Source: Mycolicibacterium fortuitum subsp. fortuitum
GTDB lineage: Bacteria > Actinomycetota > Actinomycetes > Mycobacteriales > Mycobacteriaceae
DNA length: 64,000 nucleotides
Reading direction: 5' to 3'
NCBI RefSeq assembly: GCF_022179545.1
Contig: NZ_AP025518.1
Location: 248,001-312,000 of the forward strand
Of the stretch, positions 51,772 to 61,732 are shown in pieces. The stretch's first letter is position 1; each line of letters starts with the position of its first letter. A program made the position numbers and the translations under genes. A model generated the notes under the pieces. It made no database searches. It was not told where the DNA came from and was given only the letters and a program-made list of their open reading frames with translations.

Positions 51772-53364
51772 ATGCAGATGGCCGTCACCGCAGGTTCGAC
51801 GTGGGCGCCGTTGGCGTCGCCGATCTACCGGGCGCTGTGGATCGCGCAGTTCGTGTCCAACCTCGGCACGTGGATGCAGACGGTGGGTGCCCAGTGGATG
51901 CTGGTCGGGGACCCCCGTGCCCCGGTACTGGTGCCGTTGGTGCAGACCGCCACCACCCTGCCGGTGATGCTGCTGGCCCTGCCGTCGGGTGTGCTCGCCG
52001 ACCTGGTCGACCGGCGCAGGCTGCTCCTGGCGACCCAGGGGGCGATGGCGGCCGGGGTGGCTGCGCTGGCGACGCTGACCGGCGCCGGCCTGGCCACGCC
52101 GACGGTGTTGCTGACCCTGCTGTTCCTGATCGGTTGCGGGCAGGCGCTGACTGCCCCGGCGTGGCAGGCGATTCAACCGGATCTCGTTCCACGTGAACAG
52201 ATTCCAGCTGCCGCCGCACTCGGCAGCATGAGCATGAACGGGGCCAGGGCGATCGGGCCGGCGATCGCGGGCGCGTTGGTCTCGCTGTCAGGTCCGACCC
52301 TGGTGTTCGCCCTCAACGCGGTCTCGTTCGTCGGCATCGTCGTGGTCCTGCTGCTGTGGCGGCGGCCGGTCGCCGAACAGCTGTTGCCGGCTGAGCGACC
52401 GTTGGCCGCGCTCAGTGCCGGTGGCCGGTTCATCCGCAGCTCGCCGATCATCCGGCGGATTCTGCTGCGGGCGGTGTTGTTCATCGCGCCGGGCAGCGCG
52501 CTGTGGGGTCTGCTCGCCGTCATCGCCGAGAGGCAGCTCGGGCTGTCCTCATCCGGCTACGGCCTGTTGCTGGGTGCGCTCGGCGTCGGGGCGGTGCTGG
52601 GCGCGTTCGTCCTGGGCCGGCTGCAATTCGCCTTCGGTCTGAACACCCTGCTGATCGTCGCAGCGCTCGGATTCGCCGGAGCCACTGCGGTTCTGGCACT
52701 GGTCCACAACTTCGGCATCGTCTTGATCGCACTCGTCGTCGGCGGCACCTCCTGGCTGTTGGCATTGTCGACGCTCAACGCGTCGATGCAGTTGAGCCTG
52801 CCCGCCTGGGTTCGGGCCCGCGGGCTGTCGGTGTATCAGCTGACCTTCATGGGCGGTCAGGCGATCGGCTCTCTGGTGTGGGGGCTGGCGGCCGGTGCGA
52901 CCAGCACTGTCACGGCCCTGCTGATCAGTGCGGGACTACTCGTCTTCTGCGCGGTCTCGGCGTGGTGGTGGCCGCTGCACGAGCGCACCGGCGACCTCGA
53001 CCTCACCCCGTCGGCGCACTGGCCGGAACCGGCCCTGGTGTTCGAGCCGGCCCCGCCCGACGGTCCTGTGCTGGTGTTGACGTCCTACCGGGTCGAGCCG
53101 GAGCACGAGCCCGAATTCTTCGCTGCCATGGGTGTGCTCGGCCGCTCGCGACAGCGCACCGGGGCCACGCAATGGCAGCTGTTCCGCAGTGTCGAGCGCG
53201 ACGCCGTCTTCGTCGAGGCGTTCGTGGTGCGGTCGTGGGATGAGCACGTGCGTCAGCACCGGACGCGACTGACCGGCAACGACCTGGTCATCGAGCAGGC
53301 GGTGGAGCGCTGGGTCGAGGGCGAGCCGGTCTCGCACCACCTGATCGCGGTGAAGATGCCTTGA
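51772..53364 (+). CDS. MFS exporter with C-terminal ABM-like domain (MFS_3)
   Basis: Major facilitator superfamily transporter of about 530 aa; ATG 51772 or 51778. Twelve hydrophobic segments end near residue 415. GVLADLVDRRRLL is the loop 2-3 motif. The last ~100 residues (TSYRVEPEHEPEFF to HHLIAVKMP) form a soluble ferredoxin-like domain resembling ABM monooxygenase folds, as seen in PF05977 enterobactin-exporter-like proteins. Probable small-molecule efflux. Its stop is 54 bp from the TetR-R2lox operon. Confidence 0.9.
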   Translation: MQMAVTAGSTWAPLASPIYRALWIAQFVSNLGTWMQTVGAQWMLVGDPRAPVLVPLVQTATTLPVMLLALPSGVLADLVDRRRLLLATQGAMAAGVAALATLTGAGLATPTVLLTLLFLIGCGQALTAPAWQAIQPDLVPREQIPAAAALGSMSMNGARAIGPAIAGALVSLSGPTLVFALNAVSFVGIVVVLLLWRRPVAEQLLPAERPLAALSAGGRFIRSSPIIRRILLRAVLFIAPGSALWGLLAVIAERQLGLSSSGYGLLLGALGVGAVLGAFVLGRLQFAFGLNTLLIVAALGFAGATAVLALVHNFGIVLIALVVGGTSWLLALSTLNASMQLSLPAWVRARGLSVYQLTFMGGQAIGSLVWGLAAGATSTVTALLISAGLLVFCAVSAWWWPLHERTGDLDLTPSAHWPEPALVFEPAPPDGPVLVLTSYRVEPEHEPEFFAAMGVLGRSRQRTGATQWQLFRSVERDAVFVEAFVVRSWDEHVRQHRTRLTGNDLVIEQAVERWVEGEPVSHHLIAVKMP

Positions 53365-53385
53365 CTGTGAGGCCGATCACAGTAG

Positions 53386-53402
53386 TATGACCAGTGGTCA
53401 TA
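53386..53402. promoter_or_regulatory. perfect 17-bp palindrome, TetR autoregulatory operator
   Basis: TATGACCA-G-TGGTCATA is perfectly symmetric and lies 16 bp before the TetR gene that heads the R2lox operon. The form is typical of TetR-family sites. Autoregulation of TetR and R2lox is inferred. Confidence 0.7.
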
Positions 53403-53418
53403 AAGGCTGGAGAGTCAG

Positions 53419-54084
53419 ATGCCGACAGTCACCTGGGCACGGTTGGATCCCGCTCGCAGAGCGGCGGTGGTGGAAGCCGCCGAGGCGGAATTCGGGGCGC
53501 ACGGGTACTCCCGCGGCAGCCTCAACGTGATCGCCCGCAAAGCGGGTGTCGCCAAAGGCAGCCTGTTCCAATACTTTGCGGACAAGCGTGACCTCTATGC
53601 CTTCATCGCCGACATCGGCAGCCAGCGGGTGCGGGCGTATATGGAGGAGCGCATCCGCGCCCTGGATTCGACCCGACCGTTCTTCGAGTTCCTCACCGAC
53701 CTCCTCGACGACTGGGTGGCCTACTTCGCCGAACACCCGCAGGACCGCTCGCTGCACGCCGCGGCCAGCTTCGAGGTGGACACCGATGCCCGCGTCAGCG
53801 TGCGCACGGTGATCCACCGGCACTATCTCGAGGTCCTTCGCCCGCTGGTCCGGGACGCGCAGAACCGGGGAGACCTCCGGGCGGACGCCGATACCGACGC
53901 CTTGCTGTCGCTGCTGCTGATGATCATTCCGCACCTGGCGCTGGCCCCCTATGTGCGCGGCATGGATCCGGTTCTCGGTCTCGACGAGCCCACCCCGGAG
54001 CAACCGGCACTGGCCGTACGCCGCCTGGTCGGGGTGTTGACGGCCGCATTCTCAGCCTCTGATCAACCAGCCCGCCAGACCTGA
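53419..54084 (+). CDS. TetR-family regulator of the R2lox operon (Rv0232-like)
   Basis: Repressor of 221 aa. HTH region [47 protein letters not shown] (key part: [14 protein letters not shown]). It lies 14 bp upstream of the R2lox gene, with which it is cotranscribed, matching Rv0232-Rv0233. The palindrome at 53386-53402 is its likely operator. The ligand may be the R2lox product or substrate. Confidence 0.94.
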   Translation: MPTVTWARLDPARRAAVVEAAEAEFGAHGYSRGSLNVIARKAGVAKGSLFQYFADKRDLYAFIADIGSQRVRAYMEERIRALDSTRPFFEFLTDLLDDWVAYFAEHPQDRSLHAAASFEVDTDARVSVRTVIHRHYLEVLRPLVRDAQNRGDLRADADTDALLSLLLMIIPHLALAPYVRGMDPVLGLDEPTPEQPALAVRRLVGVLTAAFSASDQPARQT

Positions 54085-54098
54085 GGAGGTCAATTCCC

Positions 54099-55040
54099 AT
54101 GTCACACACACAGTTCGGTTCGCTGGCCAAGGGCGGTCTCAACTGGGACAGCGTGCCGTTGCGCTTGTTCGCCGGAGGGAACGCGAAGTTCTGGAATCCG
54201 GCCGATATCGACTTCTCCCGCGACCGCGCGGACTGGGAGGCGCTGACAGATCGGGAACGTGAGTACGCCACCCGCCTGTGCGCCGAGTTCATCGCCGGGG
54301 AGGAGGCCGTCACCAAGGACATCCAGCCGTTCATGACCGCGATGCGCGCCGAGGGCCGCCTGGGTGACGAGATGTACCTGACCCAGTTCGCCTTCGAGGA
54401 GGCCAAACACACCCAGGTGTTCCGCATGTGGCTCGACGCCGTCGGTATCGCAGACGATCTGCACAACTACTTCGACGAGCTTCCCGCGTACCGGCAGATG
54501 TTCTACGAGGAGCTGCCGCAGTCTCTGGATGCGTTGTACACGGACCCGTCCCCGGCCGCGCAGGTACGGGCATCGGTGACCTACAACCACATCGTCGAAG
54601 GAATGCTCGCGCTCACTGGATACTATGCGTGGCACAAGATTTGCGTCGATCGCGGGATCCTGCCCGGCATGCAGGAGCTGGTCCGGCGGATCGGGGACGA
54701 CGAACGTCGGCACATGGCGTGGGGCACGTTCACCTGTCGTCGTCACGTGGCCGCCGATGACGCCAACTGGGCAGTCTTCGAGGAGCGGATGAACGAGCTC
54801 ATCCCGCTGGCGCTGCGGCTCACCGAGGAGGGTTTCGCCCTCTATGCGCCCGACATCCCGTTCGGTTTGGTGCAGGACGAGTTCATGCAGTACTCCGCCG
54901 ACAAGGGCATGCGCCGGTTCGGCACCATCAGCAGCGCCCGGGGCCGTCCGCTCGAAGAGATCGACCTGGACTACTCACCACTGACGTTGGAGGACACGTT
55001 CGCCGATGAGGACGCGCGGGCACTGGCCGCCACCGCCTGA
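54099..55040 (+). CDS. R2-like ligand-binding oxidase (R2lox, annotated nrdB in M. tuberculosis)
   Basis: Ferritin-fold Mn/Fe oxidase of 313 aa. All six metal ligands are at the positions known for the M. tuberculosis protein Rv0233: Glu68, Glu101, His104, Glu167, Glu202 and His205. Val71 and Tyr162, which form the ether crosslink, are present. It binds a long-chain fatty-acid-like ligand and is not a true ribonucleotide reductase subunit despite the older nrdB name. ATG 54099 follows GAGGAGG. Cotranscribed with the TetR gene. Confidence 0.97.
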   Translation: MSHTQFGSLAKGGLNWDSVPLRLFAGGNAKFWNPADIDFSRDRADWEALTDREREYATRLCAEFIAGEEAVTKDIQPFMTAMRAEGRLGDEMYLTQFAFEEAKHTQVFRMWLDAVGIADDLHNYFDELPAYRQMFYEELPQSLDALYTDPSPAAQVRASVTYNHIVEGMLALTGYYAWHKICVDRGILPGMQELVRRIGDDERRHMAWGTFTCRRHVAADDANWAVFEERMNELIPLALRLTEEGFALYAPDIPFGLVQDEFMQYSADKGMRRFGTISSARGRPLEEIDLDYSPLTLEDTFADEDARALAATA

Positions 55041-55069
55041 ACGCGCGGTCGGCGCCGGGCCACGACATT

Positions 55070-55104
55070 GCGGTGTCGGCGAACCCCTCAGTCGCCGACA
55101 CCGC
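55070..55104. terminator. 13-bp perfect hairpin after R2lox
   Basis: GCGGTGTCGGCGA (55070-55082) and TCGCCGACACCGC (55092-55104) pair perfectly with a 9-nt loop, 30 bp after the R2lox stop. There is no U tract, as is common for mycobacterial terminators. The rest of 55041-55336, up to the converging aftD stop, shows no gene. Confidence 0.7.
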
Positions 55105-55336
55105 AGCCGTGCGCACCGCATAGTGCGCAGCCGCGCGAACACAGCTAAGCCTGACGGCTCAGCCGCATACTGACTGCGTAGTTAATACGCTCAGCCCTGC
55201 ACAATCCTGGTCGGCAACCTGTAGTCCCCCATGCAGCAAAGGGCTCTCCGGGTTTGTGTCACGCGTGCCGGTACCGTAAGTACTGGGTACCCGCGTTGTC
55301 AACAGCTCCACTGAATCCGTCGGCGCAGGCCGCGTT

Positions 55337-58300
55337 TCACTTCGGATCGGTGTGCTCGGAAGTTCTGGCAAACGAGATCGTGGACGCCGCGACGAAAGTG
55401 ACCGACAGCAATGCCGCCAGCTGCACCCACGGGGAGTGGCCGACATACCCGTCGACCGAGCGCCACGGGTACTGACTCAGCGCCGCGCCGGCAAGGGTGA
55501 GCCCGCCGGCCGCCACGGCCACGGTCAGTCGCTCTTGCCAGGCGTCGTGATTACGCAGCAGATAGCGCACTCCCAGCGTGGCGACGGCGACCAGCAGCCC
55601 GGGCAGGCCGGAAATCGCCGTCCCCACTGCGAGCACTGCGGCCCCGACCACCGGCGTAGCCGGTTGCCACGGTCGCACCGGTTCGAGATCCGGACCGCGG
55701 CGCCGGGCCGGCCACAGCGCCAACAGGGCCAGCACCGGTAGCAGCGCAAGCCCGCCGATCAACCCGATGCGGTATGGCCGGTTGGAGGGGAAGGTCAACG
55801 TCACCGGTCCACTCTCGCCGGCCGGGATCACCCAGCCCTGCTGCCAACCGTTGATCTTCACCGGCGTCAGCGCGGTGCCATCGGCGGTGTGCGCGATCCA
55901 GCCCGGGTTCACGCTCTCGGGCACCGCGAGGGCTCTGGCTTTGTCCGATACCGGCACCTGGACCTGCCTACGGTCCGGTGACCACACCGGGGTGTCGACG
56001 GGAGTGGTTGTAGCCGTGCGTAGTTGGGCTGCCTTCGGAGTGTTGAGCACGACCCCGTCGACGACGAAGGCTCCGCCGGGGCTCACCAGGAGTTCCTGTT
56101 GGCCGGCGGGCAGCGCGACGGGGCCGGGCCGGCAGGGCTGGGCCGCAATCGGGTCACCGTCCAGCAGCGCTCCCACGGTGGTGTGCACGGAGGTCTGGAT
56201 GAACTGCCCGGCCACACCGATGATGGGACCCTGCCCGCACGGAAGTGCCACTGTCCGTTTGCGATTGGCGGCGGAGTCGGCGGCGGCGACGGGCTTGCCG
56301 TGAATGTCGAGCACGGTCAGTTCGGCCAGCCCGGGAGGCTTGAGCTGGTCGAAGCCCAGCGAGGTGCGGTCGATGATGTCATTCCATCCCAGCAGTGACA
56401 CGGTGATGGTGTCGGTCACCCGCGGTTTGAGCCTCGCGGTCTGGGGCTCGCCGTTGCCCGACAGTCTGGTTGTCTGCGGCCCGTCGCCGAGGTCGATCGC
56501 CACCAGAGTCGGATGCGCGGGCGGTTGCCCGGTGCCGGGATCGATCCGCAGCGCGCCAACTTCGGTGGGCGCGGGCAGTTTGAGCGTCAGCGTCGGCGGT
56601 GCCTTGAATTGGACGACGCGCTGGGGTGCCGTCCACGACGTTCGCGGGTCACCGTCGGTGGCGGCAAAGGCCGAACCGAGCACGTCGATGGGGTCGGCGT
56701 CGCCGGAGGCGCGGGTGGTGCCTGGCTGGGCGACCAGATCGGCGAGCTTGGGCCCCTGGCGGGGCCGGATCCAGACCGTCGGCTCGACCTCGGTGGGAGT
56801 GGGCACCGTCAGCGTGCGGCTCATGTTGACCGGCTCCTCGGAGGCCAGTGCCAGCGACGCCGCGCAGCGCACCCCTGCGGGGCTGTCCACGCACCCGGGA
56901 CGGCCGAGGAGTTCGGTCCCCAGATCCCATTGGGCGACAACCGAATCCGCTGGAGGCGCGGGCACTTCGACGGTATGCCGCAGGTTGATGGGATGGGCGA
57001 ATCCCGATGCGTCGTACTGGGTCACGGACAGATCGGTGATGCCGAACTGCACTCCGGCAGAACCGTCGTTGGTGGCCACGGCGGTGACCCGAACCCAAGG
57101 GGTCTCGCCGACCGGCAGCGGGATGGTCAACTGCTGTCCCGGCGTGTCGAAGCGCAGGCTGCTCGTGCCGGTCGCGGTGGCGACCTCGATGCGTCGCACC
57201 TGGGCGCCGACCGCGGTGGCGCTGGGAGTGATGGTCAGCGTGGCGTTGGTGACGGGATGATCGAAATCGACCTGCAGCCATTGGCCGACGGCGGCTTGCA
57301 GGGCGTTGGACACCCACGACGTCGAACCGTCGCTGTCGATCGCGGCCGCCGGACCGGTGGCCGGTGCGACGTTGGGCAGCGCGGTCGAGTCGGCTGCCGA
57401 ACTCGACACCGACACCCGCCCGCCGTTCCACTTGCCGTAAACGGGCGCGGCTCCCTCGGCCGGGTAGTCGGGCACCCGGTTGTGGGTATGCCGGGCATCG
57501 TCGGGGGTACGGATGGCCGAGGCGTGGTCGTCGACGCGTCCGTAGTCGACCTCGCGGGCGGTCGGGGTGTCGGTGACGATCACTCCGGCGGATCCATCCG
57601 GTTGGACCGGCAGACCGGCTCGCTCGGCGTCCGCTGCCAGCAGCATGGGCCCAAGGGGTTGCTGTCCGGCCAGTCGGCGACGTTCGTCGAGGCGCAGCAG
57701 CGCCTCGGGTGCGCCGGCCACGCGGTTCATCTCGTCGGTGTCGACCAGATAGGGCGCGGCCGGGTTGGTTCCGCCCGCGTCCACCCGGTAGATCTCGACC
57801 GCGGGATACCGTGGCCGCAGGCCGCTGTCGGCGACGAAGCCCTCCAGGGTCCCCGGCCCCGCCGAGTCACCGAACTCGGCCACCTTCGACAGCCCGGGCG
57901 ACCCCTCGATCGCACGATGCACCAGTACGGGCCGGGCCGATCGGGACACATCCGGGTCCAGATCGTTGCGTAGTACGACGTATGAGATGCCCTGTCGGGC
58001 AAGGGTATCGGCGAGCCCCGCGGAAGGGCGGCCGGCAGCGAACAAGCGCTGCACCGAATCCAGCGCGCGGATCGTCTCCGGCGGAGTCAGCGGGATCGAA
58101 TCCCGCACGCCCCACGGGCTCGAGCCGAGTACCTGCAACGGCTCGTCGTGGCTGTTGCCCCAGGTCTGGGTGGCGAACGGGGCGCCGGGCGCGACCAGGA
58201 CCCGGCCGCGCTCGGTGTTGTGTTCGTCGAGCCAGTCGGCGGTGTCGTGCCAGTACTGCGGAATCGCGGTGAAGGTACCGGCCGGCGCGATCCTTCCCGT

Positions 58301-59593
58301 CCAGGCCAGCGATGTCCCGGCCGCCAGAGCGGACAGCACCACGATCGCCACCGCGACGCGCTTGTCGCGTTCCGGTCGGGCGAAGGCCCGCAGCCACACC
58401 GGCATCGCCACGCTGCCCGGCAGCGGGATGCGCCCCAGCAGATGAGCCACACCCAGTGCCAGCGGCAGCCTCAGCACCGGATCGAGCTTGGCCAGGTTGC
58501 GCAGCGGCGTACCCGTCCCGTCCAGAAAATCCTGCACTGCCGTCGCCACCGGGGAACCCAGACCGCCGGAATACCCCAGGCCCAGCAGAACGACGCCGAT
58601 CAACAGCATGGTGATCAGCCGGCCTCGCGCGGGCATCGACCGCAACGCCAACCCGGCCAGGCCGGCCGCTGCCACCAATGTGGTGGCCAGCACCGCGACG
58701 GTGCTCGTCACCAGTGACGCCGCCGCGGTCGCGGTGGACGCCACGAACGGGGTCCAGGTATGGGTGCCGCGCAACATCTCGGTGAGCGACATCCACTGTG
58801 TGGTGACGCCCGAGGATTCGATGAAGTCCAGGAATGGCGGACTGATCCGGCCCAGCATCACCAGCGCCACGACCCACCATGCGACGGCCAGTGCGGTGCA
58901 GCCGAACCACCACGCGGTGAATCGCCACCACCGCCGGTTCGGCCGGTGACAGGCCCACCAGATGATCGCCGCCAGGCAGCCGGTCAGAGTCGCGACGGCA
59001 TTCACCGCACCCATCAACGCCACGGCACCGGCCGACCGCGCGGCCAAAAGCCGCAGGCTGTGGCCTGCTCGGCCGTTTCCGCGGAACGCCAAGATGACCG
59101 GAATCAACACCCATGGCGCCAGCATCATCGGCAGGGTCTCGGACGAGATCGCGCCCAGGGTCGTCAGCACGCGCGGTGACAGCGTGAAGGCCAGCGCGCC
59201 GAGCACCCGGGAGCTGGTACTCCCGATGCCAAGGATCTCGGCCAGGCGCAGCATTCCCCAGAAGCCCACGGTCAGCAGCAGGGCCCACCACAGTCGTTGG
59301 GTCACCCAACCCGGGATCCCCAGCAGATCGCCGGCCAGGAAGAACGCGCCGTGGGGAAAGAGGTAGCCGTAGGCCTGGTTCTGCGCCTGCCCGAACGGCA
59401 GGTCGCTGTTCCACAGATTGAAGGCGCGGGTCAGGAACCGCAGGGGATTGGCGGTGAGGTCGAGCTTTGTGTCGGGTGAGATCTCTCCGGGCGACTGGGC
59501 GAAAGTCAGGAGCAGTGTCGCCGCGGCGACCACCCACAGCCAGCGCCGCGAAAGTGGCAGGTCAGGTGCCCGCCGCGTCAGCGGCACATCCAA
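55337..59593 (-). CDS. aftD: arabinofuranosyltransferase AftD
   Basis: Very large GT-C glycosyltransferase (1418 aa) of the plasma membrane that uses decaprenyl-phosphoryl-arabinose to add arabinofuranose in arabinogalactan and lipoarabinomannan. The N-terminal ~420 residues hold about 11 membrane segments with acidic residues in the first outer loop (SPDTKLDLTANP). A large periplasmic region with carbohydrate-binding-like modules follows (two discoidin-like stretches near 720-860 and 950-1080). The C-terminus has four more hydrophobic segments. Start is TTG 59593 or GTG 59587. Length and position match Rv0236c, which is essential in mycobacteria. Confidence 0.97.
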   Translation of the reverse strand: MDVPLTRRAPDLPLSRRWLWVVAAATLLLTFAQSPGEISPDTKLDLTANPLRFLTRAFNLWNSDLPFGQAQNQAYGYLFPHGAFFLAGDLLGIPGWVTQRLWWALLLTVGFWGMLRLAEILGIGSTSSRVLGALAFTLSPRVLTTLGAISSETLPMMLAPWVLIPVILAFRGNGRAGHSLRLLAARSAGAVALMGAVNAVATLTGCLAAIIWWACHRPNRRWWRFTAWWFGCTALAVAWWVVALVMLGRISPPFLDFIESSGVTTQWMSLTEMLRGTHTWTPFVASTATAAASLVTSTVAVLATTLVAAAGLAGLALRSMPARGRLITMLLIGVVLLGLGYSGGLGSPVATAVQDFLDGTGTPLRNLAKLDPVLRLPLALGVAHLLGRIPLPGSVAMPVWLRAFARPERDKRVAVAIVVLSALAAGTSLAWTGRIAPAGTFTAIPQYWHDTADWLDEHNTERGRVLVAPGAPFATQTWGNSHDEPLQVLGSSPWGVRDSIPLTPPETIRALDSVQRLFAAGRPSAGLADTLARQGISYVVLRNDLDPDVSRSARPVLVHRAIEGSPGLSKVAEFGDSAGPGTLEGFVADSGLRPRYPAVEIYRVDAGGTNPAAPYLVDTDEMNRVAGAPEALLRLDERRRLAGQQPLGPMLLAADAERAGLPVQPDGSAGVIVTDTPTAREVDYGRVDDHASAIRTPDDARHTHNRVPDYPAEGAAPVYGKWNGGRVSVSSSAADSTALPNVAPATGPAAAIDSDGSTSWVSNALQAAVGQWLQVDFDHPVTNATLTITPSATAVGAQVRRIEVATATGTSSLRFDTPGQQLTIPLPVGETPWVRVTAVATNDGSAGVQFGITDLSVTQYDASGFAHPINLRHTVEVPAPPADSVVAQWDLGTELLGRPGCVDSPAGVRCAASLALASEEPVNMSRTLTVPTPTEVEPTVWIRPRQGPKLADLVAQPGTTRASGDADPIDVLGSAFAATDGDPRTSWTAPQRVVQFKAPPTLTLKLPAPTEVGALRIDPGTGQPPAHPTLVAIDLGDGPQTTRLSGNGEPQTARLKPRVTDTITVSLLGWNDIIDRTSLGFDQLKPPGLAELTVLDIHGKPVAAADSAANRKRTVALPCGQGPIIGVAGQFIQTSVHTTVGALLDGDPIAAQPCRPGPVALPAGQQELLVSPGGAFVVDGVVLNTPKAAQLRTATTTPVDTPVWSPDRRQVQVPVSDKARALAVPESVNPGWIAHTADGTALTPVKINGWQQGWVIPAGESGPVTLTFPSNRPYRIGLIGGLALLPVLALLALWPARRRGPDLEPVRPWQPATPVVGAAVLAVGTAISGLPGLLVAVATLGVRYLLRNHDAWQERLTVAVAAGGLTLAGAALSQYPWRSVDGYVGHSPWVQLAALLSVTFVAASTISFARTSEHTDPK

Positions 59594-59594
59594 G

Positions 59595-59768
59595 CTAGGA
59601 CCGGTCGCCGTACTCGACCCTGTTGAGCACCGATGACGCAGGGTCGCCCGCTTGCAGCGGAGGCTTCGTGTCCTGCTGCACCATTAGCGTCACACCGAAA
59701 ACGGCAGCCGCCCCCAACAGCAGGCCGACGACAATGCTGGCCGCGGAGGGTATGACGAACCGGTTCAC
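59595..59768 (-). CDS. small DUF2613 membrane protein (Rv0236A-like)
   Basis: A 57-aa protein from GTG 59768 with one N-terminal hydrophobic helix (SIVVGLLLGAAAVFGVTLMV) and a polar tail ending VEYGDRS. Too short for routine gene finding, but the position just upstream of aftD, 57-aa length and sequence fit Rv0236A. Its stop lies 1 bp before the TTG start of aftD, so the two are coupled. It may be an AftD accessory protein; that is inference. Confidence 0.88.
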   Translation of the reverse strand: MNRFVIPSAASIVVGLLLGAAAVFGVTLMVQQDTKPPLQAGDPASSVLNRVEYGDRS

Positions 59769-59871
59769 CCGGCCAACCTAGCACGGAGACACCCCGAATC
59801 CGTGCGAGGTCGACGATGGCCGACACGCAGAGAATCGATTACCGCTTGCTCAGCGGCTAAGGTCGGGGCCC

Positions 59872-61008
59872 ATGGCTTCACCGCGCCTTGTCGCAACCTT
59901 CGCAGCGTTGTCCGGGCTGTTGCTGGCCTGCTCCCCGAGCACCCCGGCGCCAGAGTCTCAAACTTCGGACACGAAGCCGCTGTCCACGCACGCACCGATG
60001 CCGGCGGCTCCGGTCTGTGATGTGAACACTCTGTCGCCCCGGGACAAGCTGGCCCAGCTGCTGACCGTCGGGGTCAAGGATGCGGACGATGCGCGTTCGG
60101 TGGTGAGCAGCCAGCACGTCGGCGGCATCATGATCGGCAGCTGGACCGACCTGTCGATGGTCAACGAAGCATCCCTGCGCGATATCTCGGCCGCCGGCCC
60201 GCTGCCGTTGGCAGTCACCGTGGACGAGGAAGGCGGTCGGGTCTCGCGGTTGTCGTCGCTCATTGGCGAGCAGCCCTCGGCGCGGGTGCTGGCGCAGACC
60301 AAATCTGTCGACGAGGTCTACGGCATCGCCTTGGACCGGGGCAAGAAGATGCGTGCTCTCGGCATCACCGTCGACTTCGCGCCCGTCGTCGATGTCACCT
60401 CAGACCCCGACGACACGGTGATCGGTGACCGGTCCTTCGGCGACGACCCGGCCAAGGTCACCGAGTACGCCGGCGCCTATGCCCGCGGACTGCGGGAGGC
60501 CGGAGTGCTGCCGGTGCTCAAGCACTTCCCCGGCCACGGTCACGGCTCGGGTGACTCACACACCGGCTCGGTGACCACCCCGCCGCTGGAGGAGCTGAAG
60601 GCCAACGATCTGGTGCCTTACGCCACGTTGACCGCCCAGGCTCCGGTTGCGGTGATGCTCGGACACCTCGAAGTGCCCGGCCTGACCGGTACCGATCCCG
60701 CCAGCCTCAGCCCGGCCGCCTATGAGCTGTTGCGTTCCGGCGGGTACGGCGGCCCGGGCTTCAACGGTCTGGTCTACACCGACGATCTGTCCAGCATGGC
60801 GGCGATCAACCAGCGCTACGGAGTGGCGGCCGCGGTGCTCAAGGCGTTCCAGGCCGGGGCGGACAACGCGTTGTGGATCACCACCGACGAGGTGCCCGCG
60901 GTACTGGACGGCCTGGAGAAGGCACTGGCCGACGGCCAGCTGAACCAGGCGGCCGTGGATGCGGCGGTACAGCGCAATGTCGACGCCAAGGGCGGGGTGC
61001 ACTGCTAG
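59872..61008 (+). CDS. lpqI: LpqI lipoprotein, GH3 beta-N-acetylglucosaminidase
   Basis: Secreted lipoprotein of 378 aa. The signal peptide ends in the lipobox LLAC with Cys20 as lipidation site. The GH3 barrel carries the NagZ-type KHFPGHGHGSGDSH (Asp-His catalytic dyad loop) and the nucleophile Asp in VYTDDLSSM; DEEGGRVSRL is also typical. It hydrolyses terminal GlcNAc, for example from peptidoglycan fragments or proteins. Order aftD, Rv0236A, lpqI matches Rv0236c-Rv0237. Confidence 0.96.
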   Translation: MASPRLVATFAALSGLLLACSPSTPAPESQTSDTKPLSTHAPMPAAPVCDVNTLSPRDKLAQLLTVGVKDADDARSVVSSQHVGGIMIGSWTDLSMVNEASLRDISAAGPLPLAVTVDEEGGRVSRLSSLIGEQPSARVLAQTKSVDEVYGIALDRGKKMRALGITVDFAPVVDVTSDPDDTVIGDRSFGDDPAKVTEYAGAYARGLREAGVLPVLKHFPGHGHGSGDSHTGSVTTPPLEELKANDLVPYATLTAQAPVAVMLGHLEVPGLTGTDPASLSPAAYELLRSGGYGGPGFNGLVYTDDLSSMAAINQRYGVAAAVLKAFQAGADNALWITTDEVPAVLDGLEKALADGQLNQAAVDAAVQRNVDAKGGVHC

Positions 61009-61060
61009 CAGTGCGCTGAGCGGCTGCCCTGCCTGTCAACCGGACGCTTATCCTGTTCGG

Positions 61061-61720
61061 ATGGCAGGTGGAACGAAGAGGCTGCCGCGGGCCGTACGCG
61101 AACAGCAGATGCTCGACGCGGCGGTGCAGATTTTCTCGGTGAACGGCTATCACGAGACGTCGATGGACGCGATCGCCGCGGAGGCCGAGATCTCCAAGCC
61201 GATGCTGTACCTCTACTACGGCTCCAAAGAAGAGCTGTTCGGCGCCTGCCTGGACCGCGAGCTGACCCGTTTCGTGGACGTGGTGCGCGGGGAGATCGAC
61301 TTCACCCAGAGCCCCAAGGACCTGCTGCGCAGCGCGGTGCTGGCCTTCCTGACCTACATCGATGCCAACCGCGCCTCATGGATGGTGCTCTACACCCAGG
61401 CCACCAGCTCGCAGGCATTCGCGCACACCGTCCGGGAGGGCCGCGATCGGATCATCGATCTGGTGGCCCGGCTGCTCAGTACCGGGACGCGTAATCCTCA
61501 GCCCGACAGCGACTTCGAGATGATGGCGGTGGCGCTGGTGGGTGCCGGTGAGGCGATCGCCAGCCGGGTCAGCACCGGGGACGCCGATGTAAACGACGCC
61601 GCCGAGCTGATGATCAATCTGTTCTGGCGCGGCCTGAAGGGGACCCCGTCCGACGGTGCGCCGCACTCAGATCACGGGTCGGCCCAAATCGGTGATCTGG
61701 ACGCCGAATCGGCGCTCTAG
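61061..61720 (+). CDS. TetR-family regulator (Rv0238-like)
   Basis: Repressor of 219 aa from ATG 61061. HTH region ends AAEAEISKPMLYLYYGSKEELF, the form typical of mycobacterial Rv0238. The ligand domain is helical with a short polar C-terminal tail. It follows lpqI by 52 bp and may be cotranscribed. Regulated genes are not evident. Confidence 0.94.
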   Translation: MAGGTKRLPRAVREQQMLDAAVQIFSVNGYHETSMDAIAAEAEISKPMLYLYYGSKEELFGACLDRELTRFVDVVRGEIDFTQSPKDLLRSAVLAFLTYIDANRASWMVLYTQATSSQAFAHTVREGRDRIIDLVARLLSTGTRNPQPDSDFEMMAVALVGAGEAIASRVSTGDADVNDAAELMINLFWRGLKGTPSDGAPHSDHGSAQIGDLDAESAL

Positions 61721-61732
61721 AGGTGACCAATG

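Noticed and set aside
55172..55190. GTAGTTAATA shared between 55177 and 63514 as possible attachment sites
   Set aside because: Only about 10 bp match, with no integrase and a conserved backbone between them.
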